DNA from: Artocarpus heterophyllus
Lineage: Eukaryota > Streptophyta > Magnoliopsida > Rosales > Moraceae
Length of the DNA stretch: 64,000 nucleotides
Direction of reading: 5' to 3'
Assembly: GCA_025403435.1 (NCBI GenBank)
Contig: CM046354.1
Coordinates: forward strand, 19,842,424-19,906,423
The position numbers and the translations under genes were made by a program. Under the pieces are notes generated by a model. It saw only the letters and a program-made list of their open reading frames with translations, did not search any database and was not told where the DNA came from. Shown here one piece after another: positions 38,797 through 52,620 of the stretch (the first letter of the stretch is position 1; every line of letters begins with the position of its first letter).

Positions 38797-40790
38797 TGTT
38801 AGACATGTATACCCTAAGGAGTAAAATGTAACATGTTTTTGGAGACATTTTTATGAATAAAAAAATTATTTATTATTTATATACCAAATCTTGTCCTCTT
38901 TACGTTCATATTTGTTAAATGTATGTTAAGCAAATAAAAGTCTGAGACTGTCATTATAAACCTTTAAGAATTGGGCATATAATGGACAGATTATGCGAAA
39001 GACACGATTCTTAAGGTGACAGTCTAAATTATAAGATCCGCAATCGAGGAAACAAAGTTAGGCATTTTATTCATGCAAAGATTGTTATGTTGTCTATATC
39101 CCTAACAAGAGATGGTTTGTCTTGACCATCAGAGATGGACTCCGTGAATAGAAACATTTGCATATTGTCATAGGTGACGATGTGTTGGATTGGGACATAA
39201 AATGAATCGATTTGGATTAATAATTTTGTCTTGGCAAATCGATATCTTAAGATGAATAGCGGGCCCGTTGTCTTCACTTATGTCTTTTGATGTACCAAAA
39301 GGTGATAGCCATATTTTATAGTGGTACGCATGCTGGTACATTTGAGGCATGGCTCAAGATAGCATAGACCTGTTATATGGAATCCATAGCTCCTCTTTAG
39401 GAGTAGTTGATATCCTCTTACATGCATTATTCTGTAATTGGGAAACTGGAGAACTCAACTATTTGGATACATAGGTGTAACCGAATGATATATTGTTTTA
39501 TGGATGGTAAGTTTTCCAATGGTGAGATAATGGAACGTAAGATAAAAATAATCGGGAAGGTAAGACAGAACTTGTCCTTAAGCTGATTATGGATAATCCT
39601 ATGGGGATACGATACATTATGAAATGTCATGGAGACGTAGCTATATGGGCTTCGTAATTCTATATAGTTCGAGAGTACAGATCCAAGCTTTTAGTGGAAT
39701 AGCGTTGGAGTTGATAATTATGAAATGCATATATGGAATATTGGGTTTCATAATTATTGGGAACTTGACCTATATAGGTCCATTAGGTCCCCTTTGCTAG
39801 CTCATAAAAATCCTATAACGATATGGCGTGCTTCTCCAATAATTAGTGACTTATGTCAGATTTATCAGATTGGCTGAAATTCAGAAGAATTAAATAATTC
39901 ATGTCTGTTTATCGATTGAATTAATCTTGTGACAAAATTAATTCAAGATAAACTTGTTGAATTATTGAGATCATGTAATTCTTGTCTGTTTATTAGTTGA
40001 TTTAATTTGAATAAATTAAATCAAGATAAATTTGTAGAATTATTAGGAATTTATTTATTTTCCTAGAGATTATTTAGATAAAGTTATTTTAATTTAAATA
40101 ACTCTCTATTGGGTTATATGAATTAAAATTAAGACTTTATCCTATGGAATCTCAGGTGGAGAATAAAAGATTCACTGGCATTTTCATTGTAGGTTTGGCA
40201 TGCCGATCCTCAGGTTTGATCTGTCGATGGAGCAAGTTCAGCATACCGTTTAGACAGATCAGCATGTCGGCCACACGATAAAAAGATCATGCATTTAGAC
40301 ATGGATTTTATCAGATATTGATCTTGATTTGATTCTGATTCAAATTTTTGAGGCCTTATCTAACAAGGACTAACTCTTGGGCTCAACCTCTATAAAAGGA
40401 GAGTGGGTCTCATTATTATTTAGATTAGTTGAGAGATTAAAAGTGAGACTCTGTCAGTGAGACTCTAGAAACTCCTTAAGAGCTTTTGTTCATAAATCAC
40501 AAACTGTAGCTTTGGGTTCTCTCAATTGGTTGGAAGGAGAATCACCTGGTGGAAAAGCTTAACGATGTGAGCCCATACTCACTTCTATTGTGGATAGAGA
40601 ATAGCAAAGAAAACCAATTGGTTGAGGCTCTTCTGCAATGTTACTTCTCTTTATGGATTGCAGGAGTTGTTCGGTATTCAAAAGTTAGTAAGATTTAGTT
40701 AATTTATGCATATAGCATGTCAAACTTGTGTTTTAGAAAATACTCTGATATAAAAATTTTAAAATTTTGCTGCGTACTATTTTTTCAACA
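38797..40790 (+). repeat. 5' LTR of the copia element
   Basis: 1994 bp, TGTTAGACATG to TTTTTTCAACA. A CTCTATAAAAGGAGAG motif at about 40389-40404 is the likely TATA box, conserved as CTCTATAAAAGAGG in the other LTR. Confidence 0.95.
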
Positions 40791-40792
40791 AT

Positions 40793-40805
40793 TGGTATCA
40801 GAGCC
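40793..40805 (+). promoter_or_regulatory. Primer binding site, initiator Met tRNA
   Basis: TGGTATCAGAGCC, a perfect match to the plant initiator-Met-tRNA complement, two bases after the 5' LTR. Confidence 0.95.
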
Positions 40806-42460
40806 ATAGTTTTTGCATAAATTTGCAAGTTTGTGATCATGCTATACGCGTAAATTATGTGATCTTTATCTCTCCTATGCTTGAATTTAATTTTTAGAGA
40901 GTTGGCACTCTAGGTTTCTATATATTGTTTATGTTGTCATGAATTATATGGTAAATATTTATTAATTAATTATGGTTGATTAAATTATTATTTATTTATT
41001 TATTAATTTATACCAGTTATGGTTCCTTAGAGGTTAGAATTTGTATCTAGGTTTTTCATGTAATCAGATAGCGGACTATCATCTCCATCTAGGAATTATT
41101 ATTTAATTTTAAATTTGTAAGAATTTTGTAATTAAATAATCGTTCGAAGAAGACGGATCTAGAAGGCGGATTTAGAATATGGATGATAGTGTTTCTAGGT
41201 ATTTCCTGAGTCTCTAATTTTATATTTTTAAATTGTTGAAAATAAAATTAATAAATTGCATTAAAAAGTGTATTTTCTAAAAAGGGTGGTTTTTCCTCGA
41301 TCGACATGCCGAACCCTCTAGTTCAACAGGTCGATGGTCACAGAATTGGTAGGCCAGACTTCGAGTTAGGCAGGTCGTCAGTGGGGTAGAAATCTGGTGG
41401 CTTTGGCAACAGGCCGAACTTTCTAGTGCTTCAAGCCAAACTATCATAATCGCCAGGCCGACCTAAAAAGATCGATAGGCTGATGGGTCATGACCAGAAG
41501 GCCAATTACATAGATCGGCTTGTTGGTAGAGAGCTGAATTTTTTTCTAAAAAGGTGCAGTTTTCAATGTAGTTTTAATTTTATTTTGGGACAATTCTGAG
41601 AAACAATAAAATTTGGATATGACCAGAAATATAGAGTATGCGATCTATGTGAGATTGAAGACTTAAAGATGGGCATTACATGAAAAAGGATACAGCTTAA
41701 GGATTTAAGGATGAAGAATCGATAATATGTTTCAATTTGTCTCTTGTAATGTTTATTTTCTATTCTCTAGGGTGGAACCATAATATTTTGGTTATTTATT
41801 ATTATTTTATTTGTAGCTTTACTTGTCTACATTATAATATGATTTGCCATGTATATTGATAACATGTCATATAGAATAGGGAGTGCTGCTCAATTGAAAA
41901 TTATTCATGCACGTTTTTAAAATAAAACCTTGATTTCAAAAGATTGAGTGGGAGAAGGTTTTCGAAGAGAGGACCTAGGGCCTCCATCGTTGGTCCATAA
42001 GTAGCACATGGTGGTTTTGACCTAGGAAAGTTCTTCATCATGTACCGTGTTAGATCTTCAAGAGGATAAGGTATTTTAGCATGATTTATGGTTGCAATCA
42101 TGCATAAAATATTGAAATGATGGTTATACACTCATGTTAATTCTATTATTAACCTTCCTTAGGAGCTCTATAAATAAAATTAATGGCCAAAGAAATGATT
42201 ATTAATATATGTTGGATCATACAGGTCTTGGATGGCATATATTAATTAGGAGAGAATCCGTGTTCCTAATTGAATTTGGCAAGTCTCCCCAAGACGACTT
42301 GCTGAATTCTGAGTTGGGAATTATCATTGTAAGGTTGTGCTTTTTTTAAGGTTTTGACATATAAACACATTTGTATGTTATACATGATTGTGTTATCTTA
42401 CTAAATTATTATGCTATGTTTGCTTATGTTTGGTATATGGTGCTTTATTGTAGATTAAAA
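40806..42460 (+). other. Copia 5' leader, non-coding
   Basis: No gene. The stretch 41300-41540 contains words also found in the LTRs (variants of GGCATGCCGATCC and AGGCCGA), suggesting a diverged local repeat within the element. Confidence 0.5.
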
Positions 42461-45400
42461 ATATTTGAAAACGCTTTATCTTTAGTACTTGATAAAAACT
42501 AATTAACTGGTGAGAATTTTTATGATTGGAAATGGAACCTGAATATCATTCTATCCTTTGAGAAACTAATTTTTGTGATAGCCACATCCTGTCCTCCCAA
42601 ACCGACTGAGGAATCCACTTATTAGCAAATCCAAGCGTATCATCGCTAGAAAGTTGCTAATGATCAGGCTTGGTATTATGTTATGGCTAGTATGAATAAC
42701 ATACTGTCGGCTCAACATGAAGATTATGAGACTGCGAAGCAGATCTTGGATAATCTTGAAAACATGTTTGGAGGTCAAGCCATAACAAATCGGAAAAGGG
42801 CACTTTGGAAACTTTTAAACTGCAAGCAAAATCCAGGGACATCTGTAAAGGAGCATATGATGTTGGTCATGGGTTACCTCATTGAGACGCAAACCCATGG
42901 AGCTGATATCGATGCTAAGTCACAGATGACTATGGTTTTTTGAACTCTTTCAAAGGAGTTTATCCCGTTTGGAGCTTATTTGAGCAATAGACAAGATGTG
43001 AACTTAACGGAGTTGATAAAACAGTTACAAGACTTTGAAAAACTGATCAGGAAAACTCCTACTGGTGGAAAACCAATCAGGAAAACTCCTGCTAATGGAG
43101 AGGTTGACTTGGCAGTTGCATCCGGTTTCAATCCTAATCCAGGGAATGGAAGGAAGCAAAAGGCTAAGGACAGAAAGGTTAGGCATATAAAGAAGAATTG
43201 CAAGGACTTCCTTACCCAAAGAGGTAAGTGTGATCTTCTAGTTTTAGAAACTTATTTGGTTGAGGAATCCAATGACACTTGGGTTATAGATTCTAGAGCA
43301 ACTAATCATGTTTGTATTTCTTTGGAGGGATTCTAGGAAATGAGAAGTTTACTTCGTGAAAACTTCACTTTCGGATGGGCTATGGTTCATTGGTGTTGGC
43401 TGAAGTAGTGAGAGATGTCCATCTTTATTTTAATAAATATAGGAGTTTGGTTTTTCGAGATTGTTTTTATGTAAAACAATCTATATTTTATCAAACTTAA
43501 GATGGACTCACTATTGAATACTGAAGTAAATGATAATAACTCTAAAAGACTTAAGACTTCTCACTCTAATGAGACTTATCTTTGGCATTTACGATTAGGT
43601 CATATTAGCATAAATAGGATTCAGAGATTGGTAAGAGATGGACCTTTAAGTCACTTAAATGTAGAATCTATACCACAATGTGAATCTTGTTTGGAGGGTA
43701 AAATGACCAAGAGACCAATTGGGTCTAAGGGCAATAGGGCCAAAGGGGTTCTAGAACTTGTGCATAGTGATGTTTGTGGACCGATGAACATCTGGGCACA
43801 ACGAGGGTATGAGTACTTTGTCACTTTCATTGATGATTACTCAAGGTATGGCTATATGTACCTAAAGCATCACAAAAGCAAAACTTTTGACAAGTTTAGG
43901 AAGTTTTAGGCTGAAGTGGAAAAGCAATTGGATAGACCCATAAAAGCACTTTGATCTGATGGATGTGGAGAATGCCTTTCTGATAAGTTCTTAGGACACT
44001 TATTAAAGAATAGGATTCTATCCTAATTAACTGCGCCGAACACTCTGCAGTAGAATGACATGGTAGAGAGAAGGAATGGGACTTTGTTGGACATGGTTAG
44101 GTCTATGATGAGTTATTCATCATTGCCTTTATCCTTTAAGGGATATGCACTGTAAATTGCATGTTATCTTCTAAATGATGTGCCTTTAAAATTGGTTCCT
44201 AAAACTCCTCACGAATTGTGGACAGGCAAGAAGACATCCTTAAACCATATTCATATATAGGGATGTCCGGCTCATGTCCTGTTTAGGGATGTGAATAAGT
44301 GGGAAGCATGTTCAGAAGTTTACGTGTTTGTAAGATATCTAAAAGGGACTAAAGAGGGTTATTTTTATAACCCAAATGAAAATAAAGTCATAGTTTCAAC
44401 TCATGCAACTTTCCTTGAGGAGAGATACATGGACGACTTTAAGCCTTGAAGCAAAGTGGTGCTTGAAGAGTTAAGGAGTGATCCAATCACTCTGGGGGTT
44501 CCGATAGAAACCACTTCAATTAGTGTAGAAAATCCAAACAAACCCAAACAACAACCTAAGGGCTTTGGTGTAGTGGGAGGATCGGACGTAAACCTGAGAG
44601 GTATATGTTTAATGGAGAGGCCTTTTTGGCTGAACCAGACGAACATGATAAGGATCCTTACACTTATGCAAAGGCTATAGAGGATGTTGATTCAAAACTC
44701 TAGATAGAGGCCATGAACACAGAGATGAAGTCTATGGAGACTAATCGGGTCTAAGGCTTATGGATTTTCCTAAAGGGGTAAAACCCATAGGGTATAAGTG
44801 GATTTTCAAGAGGAAAAGAGGAGTGGATGGAAAGGTCAAAACCTTTAAGGCTAGACTAGTAGCTAAGGGTTACATGCAAAAGGAAGGAATCGATTACGAG
44901 AAAACCTTTTCGCCGGTAGCCATGCTTAAGTCTATCTGGATTCTCTTGTCCATAGTTGCTGCTCTCGACTGCAAGATTTGGCATATGGATGTCAAGATGG
45001 CTTTTCTAAATGGCTATCTTGATGAGTCCATTTATATGGAACAACCAGACGGGTTCAAGGTCAAGGGTCAGAAGGGTAAGGTTTGGAAGCTGCTAAAGTC
45101 AATTTATGGACTTAAGTAGGCTTCCCGTTCTTGGAACATAAGATTTGATCAAGTGATCAAGACTTATGGGTTCTCACAAAAGGTGAATATGCCATGTGTT
45201 TACAAAAACATTAAGGATGGGAAGATGGTTTTCCTACCGCTTATGTAGATGACATTCTGCTAATTGGTAATGACGTTGAAGCGTTTTCATCGGTCAAATT
45301 ATGGTTGACCAAGCAGTTTGACATGAAGGACTTAGGGGACTTAGGTGAGGCTAATTTTGTTCTCAGTATCTAGTTTTTTGGGATAGGAAGAATAAAATGA

Positions 45401-46238
45401 TAGCTTTGTCACAAGCCGCTACATAGATAAAAGTCTTAGGAGGTTTGCAATGTAAAATTCCAAGAAAGGTAGGCAACCATCTAGGTATGGAATTTCTCTT
45501 TCTAAGAAAGACTCTCCAAAGTCTGAGGAAGAAAGAGAATACATGAAGAAGGTGCCTTATACTTCAGTAGTAGGCAGTCTCATGTATGCCATGCTTTGCA
45601 CATGACCTGATATTTGTTATGTGGTCAGAATTATAAGTCGATTTCAGGCTCATCCTGAGCTGAACCACTTGGTTGCGATAAAGCATATTTTCAAGTACTT
45701 GAGAAGGACTCGAGGGTATATGCTTGTATATTCAGGTGAGGACTTAACTCTTCTAGGATATACTGATTCAGATTTCTAATCTTGTCTGGATTTTTGAAGA
45801 TTGACTTCGGGTTTTGTGTTTACTCTAGGTGGTGGTGCCATCAGTTGGAAAAGTGTGAAGCAAGATTACACTTCAGATTCAACAATGGAGGCTGAGTATG
45901 TGGCAGCTAGTGATGCTTTGAAAGAAGCAGTGTGGCTCCATAAATTGCTTGGAGATCTTGAAGTTGTTCTTGGTATGGATAAGGTGGTATCACTGTACTG
46001 TGATAACAGTGCGGTGGTAGCTAATGCTAAGGAACCAAAATTTCACAAGAAGAGTAAGCATATTGATCGAAAGTATCATATGATAAAGGACTTTGTTGAG
46101 GACAGGTATGTAATGATGTGCAAAATCACGTTAGAAGACAATTTAGCTGATCCATTCATGATGACACTGTCTAGGAGAGTCTTTGAGAGGCATCTGGAAG
46201 CTATGGGGATGCGAGATTTGTCACATTTACTTACTTAG
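42461..46238 (+). pseudogene. Copia gag-pol, broken
   Basis: Order gag, protease, integrase, RT, RNase H, as in Ty1/copia. Gag (42500-43230) reads LTGENFYDWKWNLNI and a UBN2-like AKQILDNLENMFGG. Protease near 43285 reads VIDSRATNH, with Arg in place of the Gly of the DSGAT active-site loop. GAG-pre-integrase at 43580-43710 has WHLRLGH and CESC. Integrase follows with LVHSDVCGPM and FIDDYSRYGYMYL. RT (44770-45290) has KPIGYKWIFKRK and YVDDILLIGND near 45245. RNase H (45801-46238) has MEAEYVAASDALKEAVWLHK and CDNSAVVANAKEP. Stops (for example at the LKQAS site, 45117) and frameshifts break it in at least eight places. Confidence 0.93.
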
Positions 46239-46240
46239 TG

Positions 46241-46252
46241 CAAGTGGGAGAT
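46241..46252 (+). promoter_or_regulatory. Copia polypurine tract
   Basis: CAAGTGGGAGAT directly abuts the TG of the 3' LTR, as is usual for plant copia elements. Confidence 0.9.
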
Positions 46253-48234
46253 TGTTAGATGTGTATACCTTAAGGAGTAAAAATGTAACAAGTTTTTGAA
46301 GACATTTTTATCAATAAAGAATTTATTTATTATTTATATACCAAATCTTGTCCTCTTTATGTTTCTATTTGTTAAATGTATGTTAAGCAAACAAAAGTCT
46401 GAGACTATCATTCTAAACCTTTAAGAATTGGGCATATGATGGATAGATTATGTGGAAGATATAATTCTTAAGGTGACGGTCTAAATCATAAGATCTGCAA
46501 TCGAGGGAATAAAATTGGGCGCTTATTCATGCAAAGATTGTTATGTTGTCTATATCCCTAACGGGAGATGGTTTGTCTTGACCATCGGAGATGGACTCCA
46601 CAAATAGAAACATTGGCACATTGTCATAGGTAATGATGCATTGGATCGAGACATAAAGTTAATCGATTTAGATTGATAATTCTATCTCGATGCATAGTGG
46701 GCCCGTTGTCTTGACTTATGTCTTTTAATGTGTCAAAGGGTGACATCCACATTTAATAGTGGTACGCATGCTGGTACGTTGGAGGCTTGACTCTTGATAG
46801 CGTAGACCTATTATTCATAGAAATGAAATCCATAACTCATCTTTAGGAGTAGTTGATATCCTCTTATATGCGTAATCCTGTAATTGGAAAACTAAGCGCT
46901 CAACCATTTGGATATATAGGTGTAACAAAATAGTATATTGTCTTATGGATGGTAAGTTTTTTGATGATGAGATAATAGAACATAAGATAAAAATAATCGG
47001 GAAGGTAAGACAGAACTTGTCCTTAAGCCAATTATGGATAATCCTATGGGGATACGATATATTATGATATGTCATGGAGACTTAGCTATTAGGCTTCATA
47101 ATTCTATATAGTTCAAGAGTGTAGCTCCAAGCTTTTAGTGGAGTAGCGTTGGAGTTGATAATTATGAAATAGATATATGGGATATTGGCTTTCATTATTA
47201 TTTGGAGCTTGACCTATATAGGTCCATCAGGTTCCCTTTGCTAGCTCATAAAAATCCTATAACGATGTGGCGTGCTTTTTTAATAATTGGTCACTTATGT
47301 CAGATTTATTAGATTGGCTGAAATTTGAAAGAATTAAATAATTCATGTCTGTTTATCGGTTGAATTAATTTTATGACAAAATTAATTCAAGATAAACTTG
47401 TTGAATTATTGGGATTGGATAATTATTATCTGTTTATTAGTTGATTTAATTTTGAATAAATTAAATTAAGATAAACTTGTAAAATTATTAGAAATTTATT
47501 TATTTTCCTAGTAATTATCTAGATAAAGTTGTTTTAATTAGATAACTCTCTATTGGATTTTTTGAATTAAAATTGGGATTTTATCCTACAAAGTCTTAGG
47601 TGGAGAATAAAATTTTTGCTGGGATTTTTATCATAGGTTCGGCATGCCAATCCTCAGGTTCGGCCTACCGATGGGGCAAGTTCAGCATGCCGGTTAGACA
47701 AATTGCCATGCTGGCCACGCGATAAAAAGATCATGCGTTTACATGCAGATTTTATCAGATATTGATCCTAATTTGATTTTGATTTAAATTTTCGAGGCCT
47801 TATCTGACAAGGACTGACTCCTGGGCCTTGCCTCTATAAAAGAGGAGTAAGTCTCATTATTATTTAGATCAGTTGAGAGATTAGAATGAGACTCTGCCGA
47901 TGAGACTCTAGAAACTCCCTGAGAGCTATTATTTACAAATCATGAATTGTAGCTTTGGGGTTCTCTCAATTGGTTGAAAGGAGGATCACCTAGTGGAAAA
48001 GCTGAACGACGTGAGCCCACACTCACTCCAATCGTAGATAGAGAATAGCAAAGAAGACCAATTCGTTAAGGTTCTTTTGGAACGCTACTTTTCTTCACAA
48101 ATTACGGGAGTTGTTCGGTATTCAAAGGTTAGTAAGATCTAGTTAATTTATACATATAGCGTGTCAAACTTGTGTTTTGAAAAATGCTCTAAAATAAAAA
48201 TTTTAAAATTTCGTTGCGTATTATTTTTCCAACA
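46253..48234 (+). repeat. 3' LTR of the copia element
   Basis: 1982 bp, TGTTAGATGTG to TTTTTCCAACA. It is diverged from the 5' LTR by many substitutions and small indels. Confidence 0.95.
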
Positions 48235-48239
48235 AGAGC

Positions 48240-48957
48240 TATTGTGGTTTTGACACACCTTGAGATTCCTCCAATACATAGGACCTATTGACGGCGTTGT
48301 TTAGCAGCTACGACTATGGAGCTAACACGCCTCCTACAAGCCAATGGCCTAAAACAAATTGGCAATGCATCCAATGGCCTTAGCGTTGCCACGTGGTGGT
48401 GAAGATAAGATTCGAATTTGTATTATTTTGTGAAGTATTTGTTATTTGATTTCGCTAGTTTTGGTACCGTTTTGCTCTTTTTTTTTTTTTTTTTGCTAGA
48501 TTTCAAATCTAAAGATAGAAAATTAAAACAAAATTAATTGTTTTACAAACTTAATATTTACAATAATATTAAAAATATTTATTTTACATTAACACATACA
48601 AAAATTATTACAAACTTCTAAAATTTTGAGCTTTTTTGGTTCAACACAGATATGATTTTTAAGACTCAAAAATATTTTTAGAAATTACTAAAATATTATA
48701 AACAATATTTACAAACTAAAAACTTGTTTACAAACACTTTAGGACTCAAAATAAAATTACTACTCATTATTTTTACGGTTTTAAGTAATTTCAAACTAAA
48801 CTAATATTTTATATATGAAAATGATTCTAAAAATGATAAAAATATTATTAAACATAAAACATATTAAAAACTTATAATTAATATATTTTTACACAAAGAC
48901 ACTAAAATACTATTTAAAGTAAAATCCTTTTAATTAGGGATTTAATGAGAAATATAA
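48240..48957 (-). repeat. Nested non-coding repeat block 1, right end
   Basis: Resumes after the copia insertion. It carries the shared ~560-bp block (TTTGCTAGATTTCAAATCTA near 48493 to GGGATTTAATGAGAAATATA near 48938) seen in three other places. It ends at about 48957, where minus-strand integrase coding begins. Confidence 0.65.
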
Positions 48958-50499
48958 ATGCAATGGCTATGATACATTACTTGAACTGTGATTAGGCTAC
49001 GAGGAGAGGCCCTATGGGATCAATAGCCCATTTAACAAAAGCTCAAGTGCACACAACTGAATTAAGCAGCTCGTGGTGATGATCGAGCATCAGAGCATAT
49101 TGATGGCACTTGTGGCATTTGTAAGCGAAATCTTTACAATCTTGGTCTATGGTCAGCCAATAATAGCCCTAACGAAGGTGCTTGAAGGACAAGGACTGAC
49201 CACCAGTGTGGTTACCACACAAACTGATGTGGATTTCTTCCATGAGATACTTGGCCTCTATTGGTTCGACGCACCTTTGAGAGGGTGTTAAATGGCCGCG
49301 TGGTAAAGTCTTCCCTCGATCATCGAATACTGGGCCAAGCTGTTGCGAATACGCCAAACTTCCTCTCAATCCTCAGGTAATTTAGCTATTGTTGGGCATT
49401 AGATGATCGGATCCATCTAAGTTCCAGTCTAGTCGGCTGCTTCATTTACAAGTTCTAGTCTCAATAAGCTTGGCTTAGCCAACCTCTCGATTGGGATTGA
49501 TGTCAAATTTCCATCTTCAAGTCCTAAAGCCAGTCGAGAGTGTATATCAGCCATAACATTTTTGGCCCTTAGGATTTGCACAACAGCAAAGCTTTCCAAG
49601 CAATGCTTTCACTTTCTTCAAATATTGCACCATGAGCTCTTCTCAGGCTTAGAATCCACCAATTACCTACTGCACCACAAGCATCAAATCGTTGTGGATG
49701 TGAATGTGATCCACTGCGAGCTCCCGTGCAATCTCAAGGCCAGCTATAAGTGCCTCATACTTGGCTTCATTGTCAGAGGCCTTAAAGTCAAATTGGAGCA
49801 TGTAACTGATTTTCTAGTCGTTTGGGTTGACGAGAATGAGCTTGTCCCTTGACCCATTCATATTGGAGGATTTGTCCACAAACAGTTTCCATTCAAGCTT
49901 GTATCCGCTAGTGCTATTGCTAGCAGGGTCAAGTTCTTCTATGGGGCCTTTTTTGGCTGAGGGAGTGGCATGGTTGGCCTCTATAACTTAGCTAGGGTTT
50001 GCGCCTTGATGGTTGTTTAGGGCATGAATTCAACCTCAAATTCTTTAATATTGACTGACTACTTGGCCATTCAACTAGAAATTTCTGGATTTTGGAGGAC
50101 TTTGAGCAAAAGGGTACTTCGTCGAGACTTGGAGAATGTGTTCTTGAAAATATGGGCAAAGCTTCCAGGCAAAGGTGGCAAAGGCTAAGGCTAACTTCTC
50201 TATTGGTTAGTACTTCTCATTTGCCTCTTGAAAGGCCTTGCTAGTATAGTAGACCAGCTTTTGAATCTTTTCTTCTTTTTAGACCAAGACTAAGCTAATT
50301 GCCTTCTCATATGCTTCCAAATAGGCATAAAGTAACTCTCCCGATAGAGGTTTGGATAAGAACAAAGGTATCGCAAGGTACTTTTTTAGGCTTTGAAATG
50401 CTTCCTCACATCCTCTGCTATGCTCAAACTACCCCTTGAGTGCCTGGAAAAAAGGATGACACTTGTCGATGGACCAGAAGGCAAATCTTGATTTGGTGG
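48958..50499 (-). pseudogene. Tat element: RT end, RNase H and integrase zinc region
   Basis: Read on the minus strand from 50499. It has RFAFWSIDKCHPFFQALKG, then CEEAFQSLKKYL (RT thumb), then LLYAYLEAYEKAISLVLV and YYTSKAFQEANEKYQPIEKL (connection). RNase H is near 49870-49650, with WKLFVDKSSNMNGS, LQFDFKASDNEAKYEALIAG and LEIARELAVDHIHIHNDLM. Near 49180-49060 the HHCC-like region reads WPTIDQDC and CHKCHQYA. It ends with DPIGPL and IIAI near 48960, just at the start of the integrase core. Many in-frame stops make it inactive. Two-block RNase H order and wording are Tat-like. Confidence 0.88.
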
Positions 50500-51679
50500 T
50501 TATGTGCCACCTAAAATGATTTTCTAAACACGGATATTTATAGTATAGAAAGATTGTCATGTCCACAAGGAGGTAGGTTTTTCAAAGATAAAACAAGTAG
50601 AACAGAATTTTTCAAAAACAAAACTTAAAAGAAAAAAATATTTTTGGAGAATTTTAAAAGAAGATTTTAAAACATAAAATTAAAATGGTAAAGCTTTGAG
50701 AATCCATTATTTGTTTCGTAACTGATATAGAACTTTAACTCTAAATAAATAATCATCTAAAGTATTTGATTTGTTATATCTTCTCCTGTTAATTGCAAGC
50801 ACTTTTTTTAATTTTACAAGTCAATTTAAGGCGACAATATAGCAAGCTATAATACAATAAGGGTTTTCCTATAAAAAGTAGCAAGATAATCATCTTTCAC
50901 GAATGATTTAGTGCACAAATTATGAAAATTATAACCGTTGTCACTATAATTATAATTAGCATAATTTTAGGATAGAAAAGATAATAGCAAAACAAAATTA
51001 TTATATTTAAATAAAATAAATTTTTACATTAATTTTAACAGCACCTTGTCTTATTATGTGGTTTAAGAATACACTATGTCATTCTCTGTCAACAATAAAT
51101 CAAGCATTACTAAACATTTTCTATAATAGTACATGTCTATAATGCATCAAAAACTTAACTTAATAGACAAGCATAATTTCAAAATTATTAATATTAATTA
51201 TGCAACACAATTAAATTACATAAAGAAAGCATGACTGAATTCATGCAAGAATTGGAAAGCATAACAACATTGGCAATAATTATTAAAAACATATAAATAT
51301 AATTTATTCTATAAAAATATAAATATTACAAAGCAGATATAGAGTTAAAATCTATACCAAAATACTATGTATACATGATTATCTTTCTACCTCACCAGAC
51401 TTTCTACACTAATTTAAACGTTATTTTAATATTAAAAGTGAGTCAAATGAGTATTCTAATAGTATCTCCTACTAAAAAGAGGTACTGTTGAGCTAGAAGC
51501 TCAGTAGTTGGAAAACCGAAGAAAGGCCAAAAGTGGCCGTGGGATGGTTAGAGGGGTTTATATAGGGGAAGAATGGGTACTATTTACCCATTGTAGGAAC
51601 TTTTTATTTATTTTTATTTATTTTCTTTTCTTTTCTTTTTCACAGCCAAACAAATCAGCATTTGGAGCAGTTTTTTTTC

Positions 51680-52620
51680 TTTTCTTTCTTCTCCATGTTT
51701 CATCATTTCTGAGAATGAGTGTTTTACTTCATGATCTGGTGCGGTGCTAGTACAGGACGGACAAACATGGGCCGCTAGATCACTCATCGAAGACTGAAGT
51801 CCCAGCATGGACTGCACGAGGAAAGCTAGACTGTTGGGACTATTAGCGACTATTAGATTGGTCTGAGCATGCTGAGCTGGCTGCGCCTGAAGGGCGCGTA
51901 CATGGGAAAACCGTACCAAATTCAAAGACTAATATGAGATAGTGGAAGACAGCTGGTGACATGCAGACGGCTGAGATTAAGCTAGCAGCTTGATCCGACG
52001 GCCTAAGATGCGCCACGTGTCTTTTCTATTAATTTTGAATTTCTTTTGATTTCTTATGCATTTAAGGTCCTTTTTTCTCTTTTTGTGCCATGTTGCTTCA
52101 TTTGTCCTCCATATTTTAAATCTAAAATTAAAAAAGCACTAAAATTAATTACTTTACACACAAAAATATTTACAATAATTTTAAAAATATTTATTTTTTA
52201 TTAAACACAAAAAAATAATTACAAATTTTTAAATTTCAGCCTCTTTTGGTTTGACATAGATATGAATTTTAAGATTTAGAAATGTCTTTTAGAAATTTCT
52301 AAAAATATAATAAAACATATTTATAAACTTAAAATTTATTTACAAGCATTTTAAGACTTAAAATAAAATCACACAACATTATTTTTACGGTTTTGTTTAT
52401 TTACAAACTAAACACATATTTAACACACCGAACAACTCTAAAAATTATTACAAATATTATTAAACATAAAAATACACTAAAAACATATTTGTAAACATAT
52501 TTACACACTAAAATACAAAAATACTAAGTAACACAAAAATGCTATTAATTAGAAGATTTAACGGGAAATATTAATACAAAATAATGATATTTAACCTTAA
52601 GAAATGTGTATTTTCAACAT
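51680..52620. repeat. Internal repeat of block 2, copy 1
   Basis: About 940 bp matching 53890-54835 in order: TTCATCATTTCTGAGAATGA, GGACGGACAAACATGG, AGCTTGATCCGACGGC, then the AT-rich tail ending with AGATTTAACGGGAAAT. Similarity is moderate with small indels. The AT-rich tail is the segment also found at 37400-38000 and 48400-48957. Confidence 0.8.

Larger units (their letters stand above)
38797..48234 (+). mobile_element. Ty1/copia retrotransposon, complete structure, decayed coding region
   Basis: A 9438-bp element. LTRs are 38797-40790 and 46253-48234, starting TGTTAGA and ending CAACA. Perfect 5-bp duplications AGAGC lie at 38792-38796 and 48235-48239. The PBS is perfect in its core and the polypurine tract is typical. 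The LTRs differ at roughly one site in ten over the first ~190 bases, plus small indels, so the insertion is much older than the Tekay element. Gag-pol is broken by stops and frameshifts. Confidence 0.95.

Noticed and set aside
38527..39630. Minus-strand ORFs around and inside the copia LTR
   Set aside because: They overlap LTR sequence, recur as variants in the other LTR (46815-47075) and do not resemble proteins.
48473..48504. Long T run as a possible LINE or SINE tail
   Set aside because: It is inside the shared repeat block found in three other places without the T run; no target duplication or LINE protein.
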